43,499 nucleotides of DNA. Origin: Acidobacteriota bacterium (lineage in GTDB: Bacteria; Acidobacteriota; Terriglobia; 20CM-2-55-15). Both the position numbers and the translations under genes were made by a program. Of this stretch, positions 15,883-24,601 are shown in pieces (within the stretch, counting starts at the first letter, position 1; each line of letters starts with the position of its first letter). A model generated the notes under the pieces. The model ran no database searches. It was not told the origin of the DNA and was given only the letters and a program-made list of their open reading frames with translations. The stretch covers positions 1 through 43,499 of the forward strand of contig QHWY01000102.1 of NCBI GenBank assembly GCA_003223875.1. The letters are read 5' to 3'.

Positions 15883-15892
15883 AAGGAAGAAC

Positions 15893-17200
15893 ATGGCTGT
15901 AGTCCGTACCACTATATGGACGTTTTTGACGCTTCTCGTGATTGCCTCCGCGGCCTCGATCGCATTCGGACAACTGCACCCGCCGGAATTCAAAGGCCTG
16001 AGGGGCGTGCCGTTTCCGTCGATGAATCCACCGCCCGATGTGCGCAGTTACGGAGAAGGGCCGGCCTGGGACGGCCGGCCGCCTGATGGTGTACAGCCGC
16101 TGCCGCTGGATATGTTCGCGTCGAAAGATTTCTACAAGGACCGCGCGCTCTGGATGGACAAGCGGTATTGGCGCTGCAACTCCGCGAGGCAGATTACGGA
16201 TATGCGTAGCGGCGGGGCCGGTCAAAGCACCGCCGATCCGCGAATCGGGAGCAATCCGACTGTGTCGGCCCGTTGGGGCGACTGCAATATGGATTGGCCT
16301 CGCGAGAACATCGTGAGCCCTTATCCTTTCAAGACTGCGAGGGACCACTACCAGGCGCTACTGGCCGATGCGAAATCTCGGGGCGGGCCGACCAAGCATA
16401 CCTATGAAACGATGCCGAAATGGGACGGCGCCTACGGCGAGTATGTTCCGAACGGCCGGCGTGTTTGGAACTATTGGCGCGCCAACCAGGTCCCGACGAT
16501 CTTGTCGTTGCTGACACCGGACTATCAGCAGCGCATGGTACGGCAGGTCTATCACGAAGGCGTCAACGCGGCGCATCAGTGGTCTGCTTCATATTGTTGG
16601 CCCGAGGGATTCATGCGGCAGTGGGCGACGGGGCCAAAGCCCAGTCGCATCATCGTGACGCCAGAAATCGTCACATTTTTGGGCAGCGCCATCTCGCGCA
16701 TCGTCTATCTGAATAAAGAGGCGCCACCGCGTGCGGATGTTCCGCAGTGGTACGGAGACACAATCGGTTTCTGGGACGGCGAGGCGCTGATCACCTGGAC
16801 ATCTAACATTCAGGGCTGGAACCAGCATTCGGGTTTTGAGTGGAGCAATAAACTCGAAGCGATCGAGATCCTGACTCCGGCTCGCGACGCCTCCGGCAAG
16901 TTCCTTGGCATCGATTGGGAAGCGATATTTTACGATCCCGAAGCGCTGGTTGAGCCAATCCGGACACTGTGGCATAGGAATTACCAGCAGTCGTGGAGTA
17001 CCGCTGGCCGGCTCACATGGACGGAATGCACCCGGCCTCTCTATCCGGTCGATGGATTCGCGACACAGGTTGCGCCGGGGCAGGTCATCCAGTACCGAGT
17101 CCCCGATATGTTCGACCGGCCGTGGGCCAAGATCTGGGAAGAGTTTTTCGAAAAAGATATGGACCGGCCCAAAGAAGAGCTTGATCTAGGTTTCAAATAA
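15893..17200 (+). CDS. Exported 'DPHDF/WYG' superfamily protein, long form
   Basis: 435-residue exported protein, signal peptide about 1-26 (ending IAFGQ). The second half shows the same landmarks as 8800 and 19577 in weaker form: YCWPEGFMRQ for CNPxGFPR, ITPxIVTFLGSAISRIVYL, PQWYGDTIGFWDGEALITWT for WYGHS..WEGDTLVV, and a late YDPEALVEPIRT. The N-terminal half (about 60-200) is extra: KGLRGVPFPSMNPPPDVR and YWRCNSARQITDMRSGG, with two Cys. SD-like GGAAGGAAG overlaps the end of repeat copy 4. Followed by a DUF6152-like gene, so the pair recurs with reversed order. Function unknown. Confidence 0.7.
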   Translation: MAVVRTTIWTFLTLLVIASAASIAFGQLHPPEFKGLRGVPFPSMNPPPDVRSYGEGPAWDGRPPDGVQPLPLDMFASKDFYKDRALWMDKRYWRCNSARQITDMRSGGAGQSTADPRIGSNPTVSARWGDCNMDWPRENIVSPYPFKTARDHYQALLADAKSRGGPTKHTYETMPKWDGAYGEYVPNGRRVWNYWRANQVPTILSLLTPDYQQRMVRQVYHEGVNAAHQWSASYCWPEGFMRQWATGPKPSRIIVTPEIVTFLGSAISRIVYLNKEAPPRADVPQWYGDTIGFWDGEALITWTSNIQGWNQHSGFEWSNKLEAIEILTPARDASGKFLGIDWEAIFYDPEALVEPIRTLWHRNYQQSWSTAGRLTWTECTRPLYPVDGFATQVAPGQVIQYRVPDMFDRPWAKIWEEFFEKDMDRPKEELDLGFK

Positions 17201-17227
17201 TCAGGACGTGTAACGGAGACAATTGCA

Positions 17228-17725
17228 ATGCATATCAATGAAATTTCAGCGGCGATATCCGCCGTGATCTTCTCAGGTGCGCTGTTGACGCCCATCGCTG
17301 ATGCGCATCATTCGTATGCGATGTATGACGGAAGTGTGTACCGGGTCTTTACCGGAGTGATCGTTCGCGTCATCCCCAACGCCGCGCATTTCGAGTTTCA
17401 CTTCGTTCCTTTGAACGAAAAACGGGATGCGCTGGTGCGCGACGAGAAAGGCGAGCCTCTCGTTTGGGTCGTTCAGATGGAAAGCGCCGGGGAAGCACTC
17501 AAACAAGGCATCACGCTGGAAAGCTTCCCAAGGGGTGCCGTCATCAGCATGGGAATCCATCCACGGCGGGATGGTAAACCGGCCGGAGACCGAGGAGAGT
17601 CGGGTATATTCCAATGCCCCAAAGGTAGCGTCCCCAAACCAGGTATGCATTGCGACTCCGTCGAGGGCAGCAAATCCTTTGGGCCGGGCGTGCTGCCGAA
17701 GGAGACTGCGAAGCCGTCGCAGTAA
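17228..17725 (+). CDS. DUF6152-like exported protein, long variant
   Basis: 165 residues with signal peptide (1-26) and the post-leader double His (DAHHSYAMYDG) seen in DUF6152. The core GVIVRVIPNAAHFEFHFVPLN replaces the usual GTV...NPH pattern, and an extra C-terminal segment contains two Cys (FQCPKGSVPKPGMHCDS). CGGAG sits 9 bases before the ATG. Coupled to 15893-17200. It ends two bases before the distal stop of the opposite-strand NHL-lectin gene, supporting that longer reading of the latter. Confidence 0.7.
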   Translation: MHINEISAAISAVIFSGALLTPIADAHHSYAMYDGSVYRVFTGVIVRVIPNAAHFEFHFVPLNEKRDALVRDEKGEPLVWVVQMESAGEALKQGITLESFPRGAVISMGIHPRRDGKPAGDRGESGIFQCPKGSVPKPGMHCDSVEGSKSFGPGVLPKETAKPSQ

Positions 17726-17727
17726 TC

Positions 17728-19056
17728 TTAATTATCGCGAGGGTATGCAGTCCCGTCCGGGCGGGAGCCCGTCAAGATATCGTGCATATTCGGCGTGTCG
17801 CCGACACCTTTGATGGTTTCTCCTTTTTCGGTAAGGGCGGTTTGCTTGTTCAGATTGTTATTGTCCCCGTGCAGGTCTGCTACAGTCTTCGCTATCAGTT
17901 CACCTTTCGCGTTGTACTACGGTCCGGTGCCGATGCGCTCGCGAGCATGTAGGATCGTGACGGCATTATCCCCGGCTCGCGTGCTCAGATACGCATGCCA
18001 TGTCTTGGTACTGCCCACGGCTTCCGCCAGCGTCTGGCAGGTGTAATCTGCGCCCGCAATTCCCGCAAGGTTTGCACCGTCCCCGGAGCCTTTGCTCGAA
18101 ACAAAGAAACTCATCGGCTGACGAGCGGCTGCAGTTTGCAGGCTAATCACGACCTTCCAGATCATGCCTCCTTCGGCACCCGTGTCCGCCAGATATAAAA
18201 CGCCGGTTCCGCTATCTCGTACGGCTTGATGACCCTCGGCCTTGAGGCCTCCGATCCGATCGATCACTTTTCCGTCTTTCACGGTTATGAGTTGATGACC
18301 ATTCGTGTCGGAAACATAAAACGTGTCGGTCTTCTCGTCCATAGTGAATCCGGAGCCCATGGTGAGATTCAGAGGACCCCAATCTTCAATGAAGTTTCCG
18401 GTCTTAGGATCCCAAACCGTAATGCGGGGGTCATCGCCGTGATGGTCCAAGACAATGAGCCGGCCTTTCGAATCCATCGCGACTCCGTGAATGCCGTCGA
18501 GTTGTCCGGGGCGGCGTCCTTTGATACCGCCGATGATCTTGATGAACCTTCCATCTTTATCGAATTGGACGATGCGGTGGTTCTCGTAACCGTCCGCGAC
18601 GAAGATGTCGCCATTGGCAGCAACGTAAACATCGCTCGCACGATTGAACGAGGTCTTTGAAGTGTCATCGCCCTTCACGCCTTTCGTTCCGATCGATATC
18701 AACTGCTTGCCGTCGACCGTGAACTTGTAGACCATTTGGCCGTTTCTGTCGCCGATCCAGACGAAACCAAATCGATCCACATCGATGTTGTGATCGTCCA
18801 CGAACAGACCTGTACCCCAGCTATTCAGGAGTTTTCCTTCACGGTTGTAAACGAGAACCGGCGGGTCCGAACGTCTCAAAACGAAGATTGTGCCCTTGCC
18901 GTCGGCTGCTACTGAGACAGTATCTCTGGCCTTTCCCGTCGCGTTTGGGAAGGACTCCACAAACTTTGTGAATTCGTATTTATACTTTGGGGACTGAGCG
19001 AAAGACCCAATGGCGAAAGCGCTGATAGCGGCTATCACGCAGATGTATTTTCTCAT
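17728..19056 (-). pseudogene. NHL beta-propeller with C-terminal lectin-like domain, interrupted by TAG
   Basis: Exported propeller (signal peptide 1-19; NHL-like repeats about 25-310, e.g. GDIFVADGYENHRIVQFDKDGRFIKIIGG) joined to a lectin-like domain (from about 318, MSFFVSSKGSGDGANLAGIAGADYTCQ). After RERIGTGP a TAG (17917-17919, codon 380) occurs where related proteins read GPWYNAKG; the frame then continues without a break as YNAKGELIAKTVADLHGDNNN and on to TAA at 17728, 62 more residues matching the family. A TGG to TAG change explains it. The truncated product would have 379 residues. Start at 19056 with GGAG upstream. A sequencing error or read-through cannot be excluded. Confidence 0.75.
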
Positions 19057-19141
19057 GGAGATTCTCCGTGTTTTTTGTGTAACATCCCGCCAGTTAAGCA
19101 AGATGTTTATACAACCTCTTCCGGATTTGAAGGAGAGTTTT

Positions 19142-19564
19142 ATGAAGCGAATTGTTACAGCGCTCCTCATGGCTAGCGTCGTCGTCGCCGCACCGCTCGC
19201 GGCGCATCACGGCAGGGGCGCAACATATGCAAAGACCGATCTTTCGTTAAAAGGCACGGTCAAGGAAGTTCTGTGGCGCAACCCTCATATCGCGATCTTT
19301 TTGGATGTGAAGGATAACGATGGCAAGGTCACGACTTGGGCAATCGAACACAGCAATATCAGCCAGTTGGCCAGATTGGGATACAGCCGGACTACGCTGC
19401 GTGCCGGCATGGAAGTCACCGCCGTTGTGAATCCGGGTGCCAAAGGTGAGCCGATCGGACTTTGCCAAAAGATCATTTTGGCCGACGGTAAGGAAATCTT
19501 TCTTCGCGATTCCCTGCCTGAAGAACTCCAGCGAGGGCCTCGAGGCGTCGGTAAGATCGACTAG
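19142..19564 (+). CDS. DUF6152 family exported protein, copy 2
   Basis: 140 residues: signal peptide (1-22, ending PLAAHHGRG) and the DUF6152 core LSLKGTVKEVLWRNPHIAIFLDVKDNDGKVTTW and EVTAVVNPGAKGEP. Very close to copy 1 at 9644-10036 across its length. GGAG lies 7 bases before the ATG at 19142; an upstream in-frame ATG at 19010 lies inside the divergent gene and is rejected. Twelve bases before its partner gene at 19577, in the same order as the first pair. Confidence 0.88.
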   Translation: MKRIVTALLMASVVVAAPLAAHHGRGATYAKTDLSLKGTVKEVLWRNPHIAIFLDVKDNDGKVTTWAIEHSNISQLARLGYSRTTLRAGMEVTAVVNPGAKGEPIGLCQKIILADGKEIFLRDSLPEELQRGPRGVGKID

Positions 19565-19576
19565 CAGGTGTGATCT

Positions 19577-20476
19577 ATGAAAAATCGTCTTATACGTTCA
19601 ATCCCGGTTCTTGCGTTATCGCTGTTTCTTTCGCTCACGCTGCTGGCTCTGGGACAGGGTGGTGGGCAACGGGCGGCGGGAACTAATCCTGCGGCACAAT
19701 CTGGAAGTTCCGCAGCCACCGCCAACCTGGTCGATGTGAATGGGAAAAAATTCGATCCACACGATTTCTCCGGGATTTGGATCCGGCGCGGCGGAAACCG
19801 CGCATTCGGACCGCCGAATAGTTGGCCTCCTCTGACGAAAGCCGGTGAGGACGTGATCAAGACCAGAATCCCCCCACCGGGTTACAGCCGCTATCCTCTC
19901 GTCAAAAAGATCGATGATCCGAAGGAAACCAACGATCCTACTTATGCGTGCAATCCGAAAGGCTTTCCAAGGATCCTTCTCGACACTGCTCATGATTTCA
20001 ACGAAGTGGTCACGACGCCCGACAGGATTTTTCAAATCTGGCAGGAAGCCAGAGTCCTCCGCGAAATTTGGTTGGACGGCCGGGCAGTACCCTCGGGTGA
20101 ACAACTCGAGAGTCTTGGACCGACGTGGTATGGACACTCGGTTGGGCATTGGGAAGGTGACACGCTGGTCGTCATCACCGTCGGACTTGAAGACAGAGCG
20201 TGGCTCGATCAATACGCATTTCCCAAAAGTTTTCACGCAAAGATTGAAGAGCGTTACAAGCTCCGAGACCCGAATACCTTAACGCTGCAACTGACCTTGA
20301 CGGACCCGGAAATGTACACGAAGCCGTGGGTGTCGGACGTGAAAATCTGGAGAAAAGAAGCACGTAGGAACGTGACCTGGTATGGATGGTACGGCCTTTT
20401 CTCGGGGCTTGGGGAGTTGATCTGCGCTCCGATGAACGCGAATCCGTTTGTGTCGGCCGGCCGGGGAGGAGATTAA
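19577..20476 (+). CDS. Exported 'DPHDF-GIW / WYGHS' family protein, copy 2
   Basis: 299 residues, signal peptide 1-27 (ending LALGQG), a low-complexity Gly/Ala/Ser stretch, then FDPHDFSGIWIRR, ACNPKGFPRIL, PDRIFQIWQEARVLREIWLDG, GPTWYGHSVGHWEGDTLVVITVG, KSFHAKIEERYKL, TLQLTLTDPEMYTKPWV and a final LICAPMN. These align in order with 8800-9633. Differences are mainly in the linker after GIW. AGGTG upstream is a modest ribosome-binding site. Function unknown; the strict pairing with DUF6152 suggests the two act together outside the cytoplasm. Confidence 0.82.
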   Translation: MKNRLIRSIPVLALSLFLSLTLLALGQGGGQRAAGTNPAAQSGSSAATANLVDVNGKKFDPHDFSGIWIRRGGNRAFGPPNSWPPLTKAGEDVIKTRIPPPGYSRYPLVKKIDDPKETNDPTYACNPKGFPRILLDTAHDFNEVVTTPDRIFQIWQEARVLREIWLDGRAVPSGEQLESLGPTWYGHSVGHWEGDTLVVITVGLEDRAWLDQYAFPKSFHAKIEERYKLRDPNTLTLQLTLTDPEMYTKPWVSDVKIWRKEARRNVTWYGWYGLFSGLGELICAPMNANPFVSAGRGGD

Positions 20477-20478
20477 GA

Positions 20479-20742
20479 ATGTCGTTGAAACTTCTTCCGG
20501 TGCTTGCCGCGATCCTCGCGTTCTCCGCCAGTCTGTGGGCACAGGAGAAAGACCCATTCCTCGGCATCTGGGAACTCAATCACGGCAAATCCCACTTTAC
20601 TCTCCGCGGCGCGCCCAAAAGCCAAACGTTCGTCATGGTGCTCGAAGCCGGTGGATTCAAAAGCACGCGTGCCACGCTCAACGAGGAGTGCGCATGGGTT
20701 CGGGAGCAGCGGGCGCGCCACGTAGCAAACCTTCAGTGCTGA
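20479..20742 (+). pseudogene. Truncated small exported protein (lipocalin-like start)
   Basis: GGAGGAG and an ATG at 20479 begin an exported protein: signal peptide (1-22, ending SLWAQ), then DPFLGIWELNHGKSHFTLRG and KSQTFVMVLEAGGFKSTRATLNE, a pattern common in acidobacterial 'GTWKLN..KSKF' secreted proteins. After about residue 70 the frame runs into the tail of an opposite-strand DUF2442 gene and reads ECAWVREQRARHVANLQC, which looks like antisense. The original 3' half was evidently lost at a junction near 20680-20690. Third gene after the DUF6152 pair. Confidence 0.6.
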
Positions 20743-20953
20743 GGTCCTCATCAATGTCGGGCCAGTGAATTCCATAGCCAGCACCGCTGAGTTTCCAGTT
20801 CAGGCGTTGCTCGGCGGTCGCTTCCAGTAGCTTCGGATACCATGCCAATGGCACGATGATAGTCCGACCATCAACCAAATCAACGGCCAGCGTATCTTCG
20901 GTAAAGTGAACGTCTTTCACGCGCTCGCCAGGCTTAACTTCCGAAACGTGCAT
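20678..20953 (-). CDS. DUF2442 domain protein
   Basis: 91 residues: MHVSEVKPGERVKDVHFTED, then DLVDGRTIIVPLAWYPKLLEA and WKLSGAGYGIHWPDIDEDLS with a GLLRG end, the standard DUF2442 pattern. GGAG lies 6 bases before the ATG. Members usually sit beside DUF4160 genes as small two-gene units, sometimes proposed to be toxin-antitoxin-like; here the upstream DUF4160 is only a fragment. The last ten residues (PAAPEPMRTPR) may come from the junction with the truncated gene on the other strand. Confidence 0.8.
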   Translation of the reverse strand: MHVSEVKPGERVKDVHFTEDTLAVDLVDGRTIIVPLAWYPKLLEATAEQRLNWKLSGAGYGIHWPDIDEDLSTEGLLRGAPAAPEPMRTPR

Positions 20954-21107
20954 GCCATTTCTCCAAGAGGATTGCTTCGTTTTCCTTTAGCATACGCTGA
21001 ATCCGACGCAGCTCCACAGGACTGAATCCAGGTTCGAAGTAGTCGCGGTTGAAACGGGGGATCAAATGTTGATTGATCTTCTTCTTAAGGTCATTGGTTC
21101 CCTTGAA
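20934..21107 (-). pseudogene. DUF4160 C-terminal remnant
   Basis: An open stretch with no ATG ends GFSPVELRRIQRMLKENEAI then LLEKWHARFG, the typical closing helices of DUF4160 proteins (pattern L..EL..I......LLE.W...FG). A stop at 21108-21110 and the absence of the N-terminal half show decay; a TTG at 21065 could start a 43-residue piece. It overlaps the DUF2442 start by 20 bases, as in intact pairs. The rest of the gap 21108-21294 shows nothing recognised. Confidence 0.5.
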
Positions 21108-21294
21108 TTACGGAAGCGTGATTCGTCATTGTGTGAACGCCGGTGCACAGAAATTAACCAAGGGAATTCATAACGCAATAGTTCTACTTGGCTAAATCAC
21201 TCTGTCGACTTGAAAATAATCGGGTCCAATGGCAGCGTAACTGCTGGGGGATAGGTTTGCTTGAACGACGGCAAAGTCAACAAGGAGGGAATAT

Positions 21295-22317
21295 ATGCTA
21301 AGGAAATTCAAAGAACGTTGTCGCTTTGCCGCTCCAGTGGTGATTTTCTCAGCTATGGTTGCGACAACGTCAAACGCAACTGCCCAGCCGCTATCGTGGC
21401 CACCACCGCCGTGTGGTGACGCCAATTATGGATGCGTCGATCTGGACGTTGGTGCGATGGGTCACCAGCAGTTGTCCCTGAGTCCTTCCAATGACTATCG
21501 TCTTCACCTGCCTTCGGATAGAGCTCAAATCGGGGGCATAACGATCTCCGGTGGACGTAATGTGATTCTTGTTGGAGGCGAAATCGACCTGATCGCTCCG
21601 TGCAATGCGTTCCTTGCGAGTAGCTGTCACGGTATCGATATTTCAAAGCCCACTTCCGGCTCTGTCTTTATCGAGGGGGTTTGGATTCGCAATCCGCAAG
21701 ACCCGTTCTTGTTCAGTACTGGGGACGGTATTATTGTTGATGATTTAGCGTCGGCACCAAATGACATCACGCTACAGAATATTCGCGTCGATGGAATCTC
21801 CGGATGCGCGCCAGTTGGTTTTGATTACGCGGACGTATATCAACCGTTTGCCGCTCCGGGCGCGGTTCAACGTATCGATCGGCTGACCGCGACGACAAAC
21901 TGTGGGGGCCTGGCGGTCGATCCTGATCTTGCATATAGCCGTGATAATACCTCTTCCCTAAATATCATAATTAAGAACACCAATATAAACGTGCTACCCA
22001 ATAAGTACTTGGGTAACACCAATCGTTATGCATATTGGTTTACGTATGGGTCTCGGTCCTGCTACTCGGGTCCGGTTTCCCTTACCAACGTTTACGCCCA
22101 GGAACCCGACGGAACTCTGGCGGTCAACAGCGTCTGGCCTGACACGGATCAGCCGGCCGCCTGCGTTTCGGTATGGAATTTCGCTACAGGTCAGTTAACG
22201 TTCCCGAACTCTCCGCAAATTAGCGGATATATTACGGCGGGTTTGCCCTCCGGCGGTGACTTCGTGCCCGCCGGTGTCGCGGGAATAGGGTATGTTTCGC
22301 CCGGTTATCAACAATAA
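21295..22317 (+). CDS. Secreted protein of unknown function, possible beta-helix
   Basis: 340 residues with a clear signal peptide (1-31, ending NATAQP) and strong AAGGAGG ribosome-binding site. The mature part alternates short strands and Asn/Gly turns (GGITISGGRNVILVGGEIDL, DITLQNIRVDGISG, LNIIIKNTNINVL), suggesting a right-handed parallel beta-helix like pectate-lyase folds. Several Cys (PCGDANYGC, PCNAFLASSC) may form disulfides. There is no catalytic signature I recognise. Its base composition is more AT-rich (runs such as AATATCATAATTAAG) than its neighbours, hinting at transfer together with the adjoining remnant region. Confidence 0.65.
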   Translation: MLRKFKERCRFAAPVVIFSAMVATTSNATAQPLSWPPPPCGDANYGCVDLDVGAMGHQQLSLSPSNDYRLHLPSDRAQIGGITISGGRNVILVGGEIDLIAPCNAFLASSCHGIDISKPTSGSVFIEGVWIRNPQDPFLFSTGDGIIVDDLASAPNDITLQNIRVDGISGCAPVGFDYADVYQPFAAPGAVQRIDRLTATTNCGGLAVDPDLAYSRDNTSSLNIIIKNTNINVLPNKYLGNTNRYAYWFTYGSRSCYSGPVSLTNVYAQEPDGTLAVNSVWPDTDQPAACVSVWNFATGQLTFPNSPQISGYITAGLPSGGDFVPAGVAGIGYVSPGYQQ

Positions 22318-22716
22318 GAAGACGGAAGAAGGCACGTTTCAGGACCTTCCTAAAGCTGCACGATTGAACCAGTCCTCAAGTTGATGATCGCTCGGTTCAC
22401 CGAGTGCTCGAACAGCAAGCGCCAGCTTTATAATGGCTCGCGCACACCCCAGAATTCCGCCATGTTTTGATTATGCGGCGGGCATACGCATCCCGAACTT
22501 TTCATTCTCGGCACGACCAAATGTGAATTCGAATTACCATTCATTGAGCATGTCCGTGCACACAAGAGGGAATTCTCCGGGACACACGACTGCCGGGGCC
22601 GGCAGGCGGCTTTTCAGATCAACGTGTTGCACGACTTTCGAAATGTGGTCATGAAGTTGCCTCAGGCGAGTGGAAATCGGCACCCACCCGGCCAGGGAAC
22701 GGGGAAAGGGGACGCT
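22318..22716. other. Non-coding gap
   Basis: No gene is supported here. A perfect TATAAT lies at 22429-22434 without a good -35, and a small hairpin CTCGGTTCACCGAG is at 22391-22404. An in-frame ATG at 22624 could extend the next gene but would place extra polar residues before its signal sequence. Confidence 0.4.
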
Positions 22717-24474
22717 GTGCGACTTGTTCACACCATATTTCTGTTTGGAATTCTAGTCACGGTGTCCATTCCACCACTTCAAGCTTTCCTGCAACTGCCG
22801 GGTAGCGTCCTGGTCACCATCACGTCCCCGGCTTCTGGTTCCACTGTCTACAACACGATTACCGTTAACGCTAGCGTGAATTCACCAGGCGCGACCGTCG
22901 CCGGTGTTCAGTTCAAGCTTGACGGTCTTGATTTGGGCTCCGAAGATACTACGGCGCCGTATTCGGTTCTCTGGGATACCACTACCACGGTCAACGGGCT
23001 TCATACGTTAACCGCCGTGGCGCGGGATGCCTTTAACAACCGGTTCAATTCCGACCCGGCTAGCGTCACGGTTGTCAACGGTAATCCTGTTGTGATTGAG
23101 AACCAGCAGCAGGGTTCGGAGAACTGGCAAATGTGGCGCCCCGGCTACCGCAACGCAGACGACGTAGCCAAGCAGATCAAAGGTTATGGGTCCGCCACAA
23201 GCGTCAACAAAGGTGACTCCATCACGTTCCATGTCACGGTGAATCCGGCGCAAGCGTACACGATGGATGTGTATCGCATGGGTTGGTACCAAGGCTTGGG
23301 GGGGCGGCTGCTACAGCACATCGGTCCATTGAACGGCGTGCAGCAACCCTCGTGTCCGGTCGATACAGGAACTGGCCTTATCGAGTGTCCTTGGACGGCA
23401 AGCTACAGACTAACAGTGCCGAGGAGTTGGACCAGCGGCGTGTATCTCGTGCAGCTCACAAACGCGCAGGGTTACCAGAACTATATTGACTTTGTGGTAC
23501 GCGACGACGGAAGGCCCGCCGACATCCTCTATCAGCAGAGCGTGACGACCTATCAGGCGTACAACAATTACCCCGACGACGGCGTAACGGGCAAGAGCCT
23601 CTATGACTACAACAGCTACGGGCCGAACACCGTCACTGGCACTCCCCGCGCAGTGAAGGTGTCATGGAACAGACCGTACACTCATGACGGGAGCGGCGAC
23701 TTCCTCAGGTGGGAGTACTACTGCGTTCGCTGGCTGGAACGGTCCGGCTACAACGTCAGTTACTCGACCGACGTGGACACCCATGAGAACAGCGCGAGGT
23801 TACTCGCAAGCAAAGTGTTCCTGTCCGTCGGCCACGACGAATATTGGTCCAAGCAGATGTATGACGGGGTCGAACAGGCGCGCGACGCCGGCGTCCATCT
23901 CGGGTTCTTCGGCGCGGACACGCTGTTCTGGCAAGTTCGGTTTGAGGCATCGCCAATGACTCGTGGCGCCGACCGTGTGGTGGTCGGCTACAAAGAGGCT
24001 TACTCGCTCGATCCGGTACAGGGTCCGACGACCACCACCGCCTGGCGCGTCCTCAATCGGCCGGAGCAGACTCTGGTCGGCGTGCAATACTCCGGACAGC
24101 TTTTCCCGCCTAATCAGAACGTGCCGTATGTCGTCCAGAACAGCTCGAATTGGGTGTACAGAGGTACGGATATGGGGGACGGCAGCAGCGTTCCCGGTAT
24201 TGTCGGCTACGAAGCCGACTCTTCGATGTCGACAGCACCACTCCCGATTTCCGTTCCTGGCACATACACGGTGTTGTCGGAATCCCCGTACTTTGATGGC
24301 GCCGGTCAACTCTTGTTTGCGAACTCGTCGATCTACCAGGCACCAAGCGGCGCGTGGGTTTTCGGCGCAGGAACGATCTCCTGGAGTTGGGGACTGGATT
24401 TACCAGGCGTCTCGGATTGGCGCATCCAACAGGTTACCGCGAATCTGTTCGATCGGTTCCTGGGTAAAAAGTAG
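22717..24474 (+). CDS. Exported N,N-dimethylformamidase beta-subunit-like protein with Ig-like domain
   Basis: 585 residues from the GTG at 22717, chosen because AAGGGGA precedes it and the protein then begins with a signal sequence (RLVHTIFLFGILVTVSIPPL). Domains: Ig-like (about 30-125, VTITSPASGSTVYNTITVN, SVLWDTTTTVNGLHTLTAVA), a spacer domain, then the DmfA2-like C-terminal part (about 265-580; SVTTYQAYNNYP, SLYDYNSYG, VFLSVGHDEYWSKQMYDGVE, GFFGADTLFWQVR). Cytoplasmic DMFase hydrolyses dimethylformamide; this exported Ig fusion probably acts on another amide or polymer, which is inference. An in-frame ATG at 22624 is the alternative start. Confidence 0.75.
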   Translation: MRLVHTIFLFGILVTVSIPPLQAFLQLPGSVLVTITSPASGSTVYNTITVNASVNSPGATVAGVQFKLDGLDLGSEDTTAPYSVLWDTTTTVNGLHTLTAVARDAFNNRFNSDPASVTVVNGNPVVIENQQQGSENWQMWRPGYRNADDVAKQIKGYGSATSVNKGDSITFHVTVNPAQAYTMDVYRMGWYQGLGGRLLQHIGPLNGVQQPSCPVDTGTGLIECPWTASYRLTVPRSWTSGVYLVQLTNAQGYQNYIDFVVRDDGRPADILYQQSVTTYQAYNNYPDDGVTGKSLYDYNSYGPNTVTGTPRAVKVSWNRPYTHDGSGDFLRWEYYCVRWLERSGYNVSYSTDVDTHENSARLLASKVFLSVGHDEYWSKQMYDGVEQARDAGVHLGFFGADTLFWQVRFEASPMTRGADRVVVGYKEAYSLDPVQGPTTTTAWRVLNRPEQTLVGVQYSGQLFPPNQNVPYVVQNSSNWVYRGTDMGDGSSVPGIVGYEADSSMSTAPLPISVPGTYTVLSESPYFDGAGQLLFANSSIYQAPSGAWVFGAGTISWSWGLDLPGVSDWRIQQVTANLFDRFLGKK

Positions 24475-24601
24475 AAAAGATAAGACGCTCTGCGTATGGG
24501 GCTCCAAACCTTCTGGTTAGACTCCATTGAATGATACCTTCAGCCCATTCCGCTTGACTTGGTATGGAGGCGGTGTTAAATCGCAGCAAGGAGGTTCTGC
24601 G

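Noticed and set aside
24475..24601. Possible tRNA or small RNA between the DMFase-like gene and iorA
   Set aside because: No cloverleaf, anticodon stem or terminator could be drawn.
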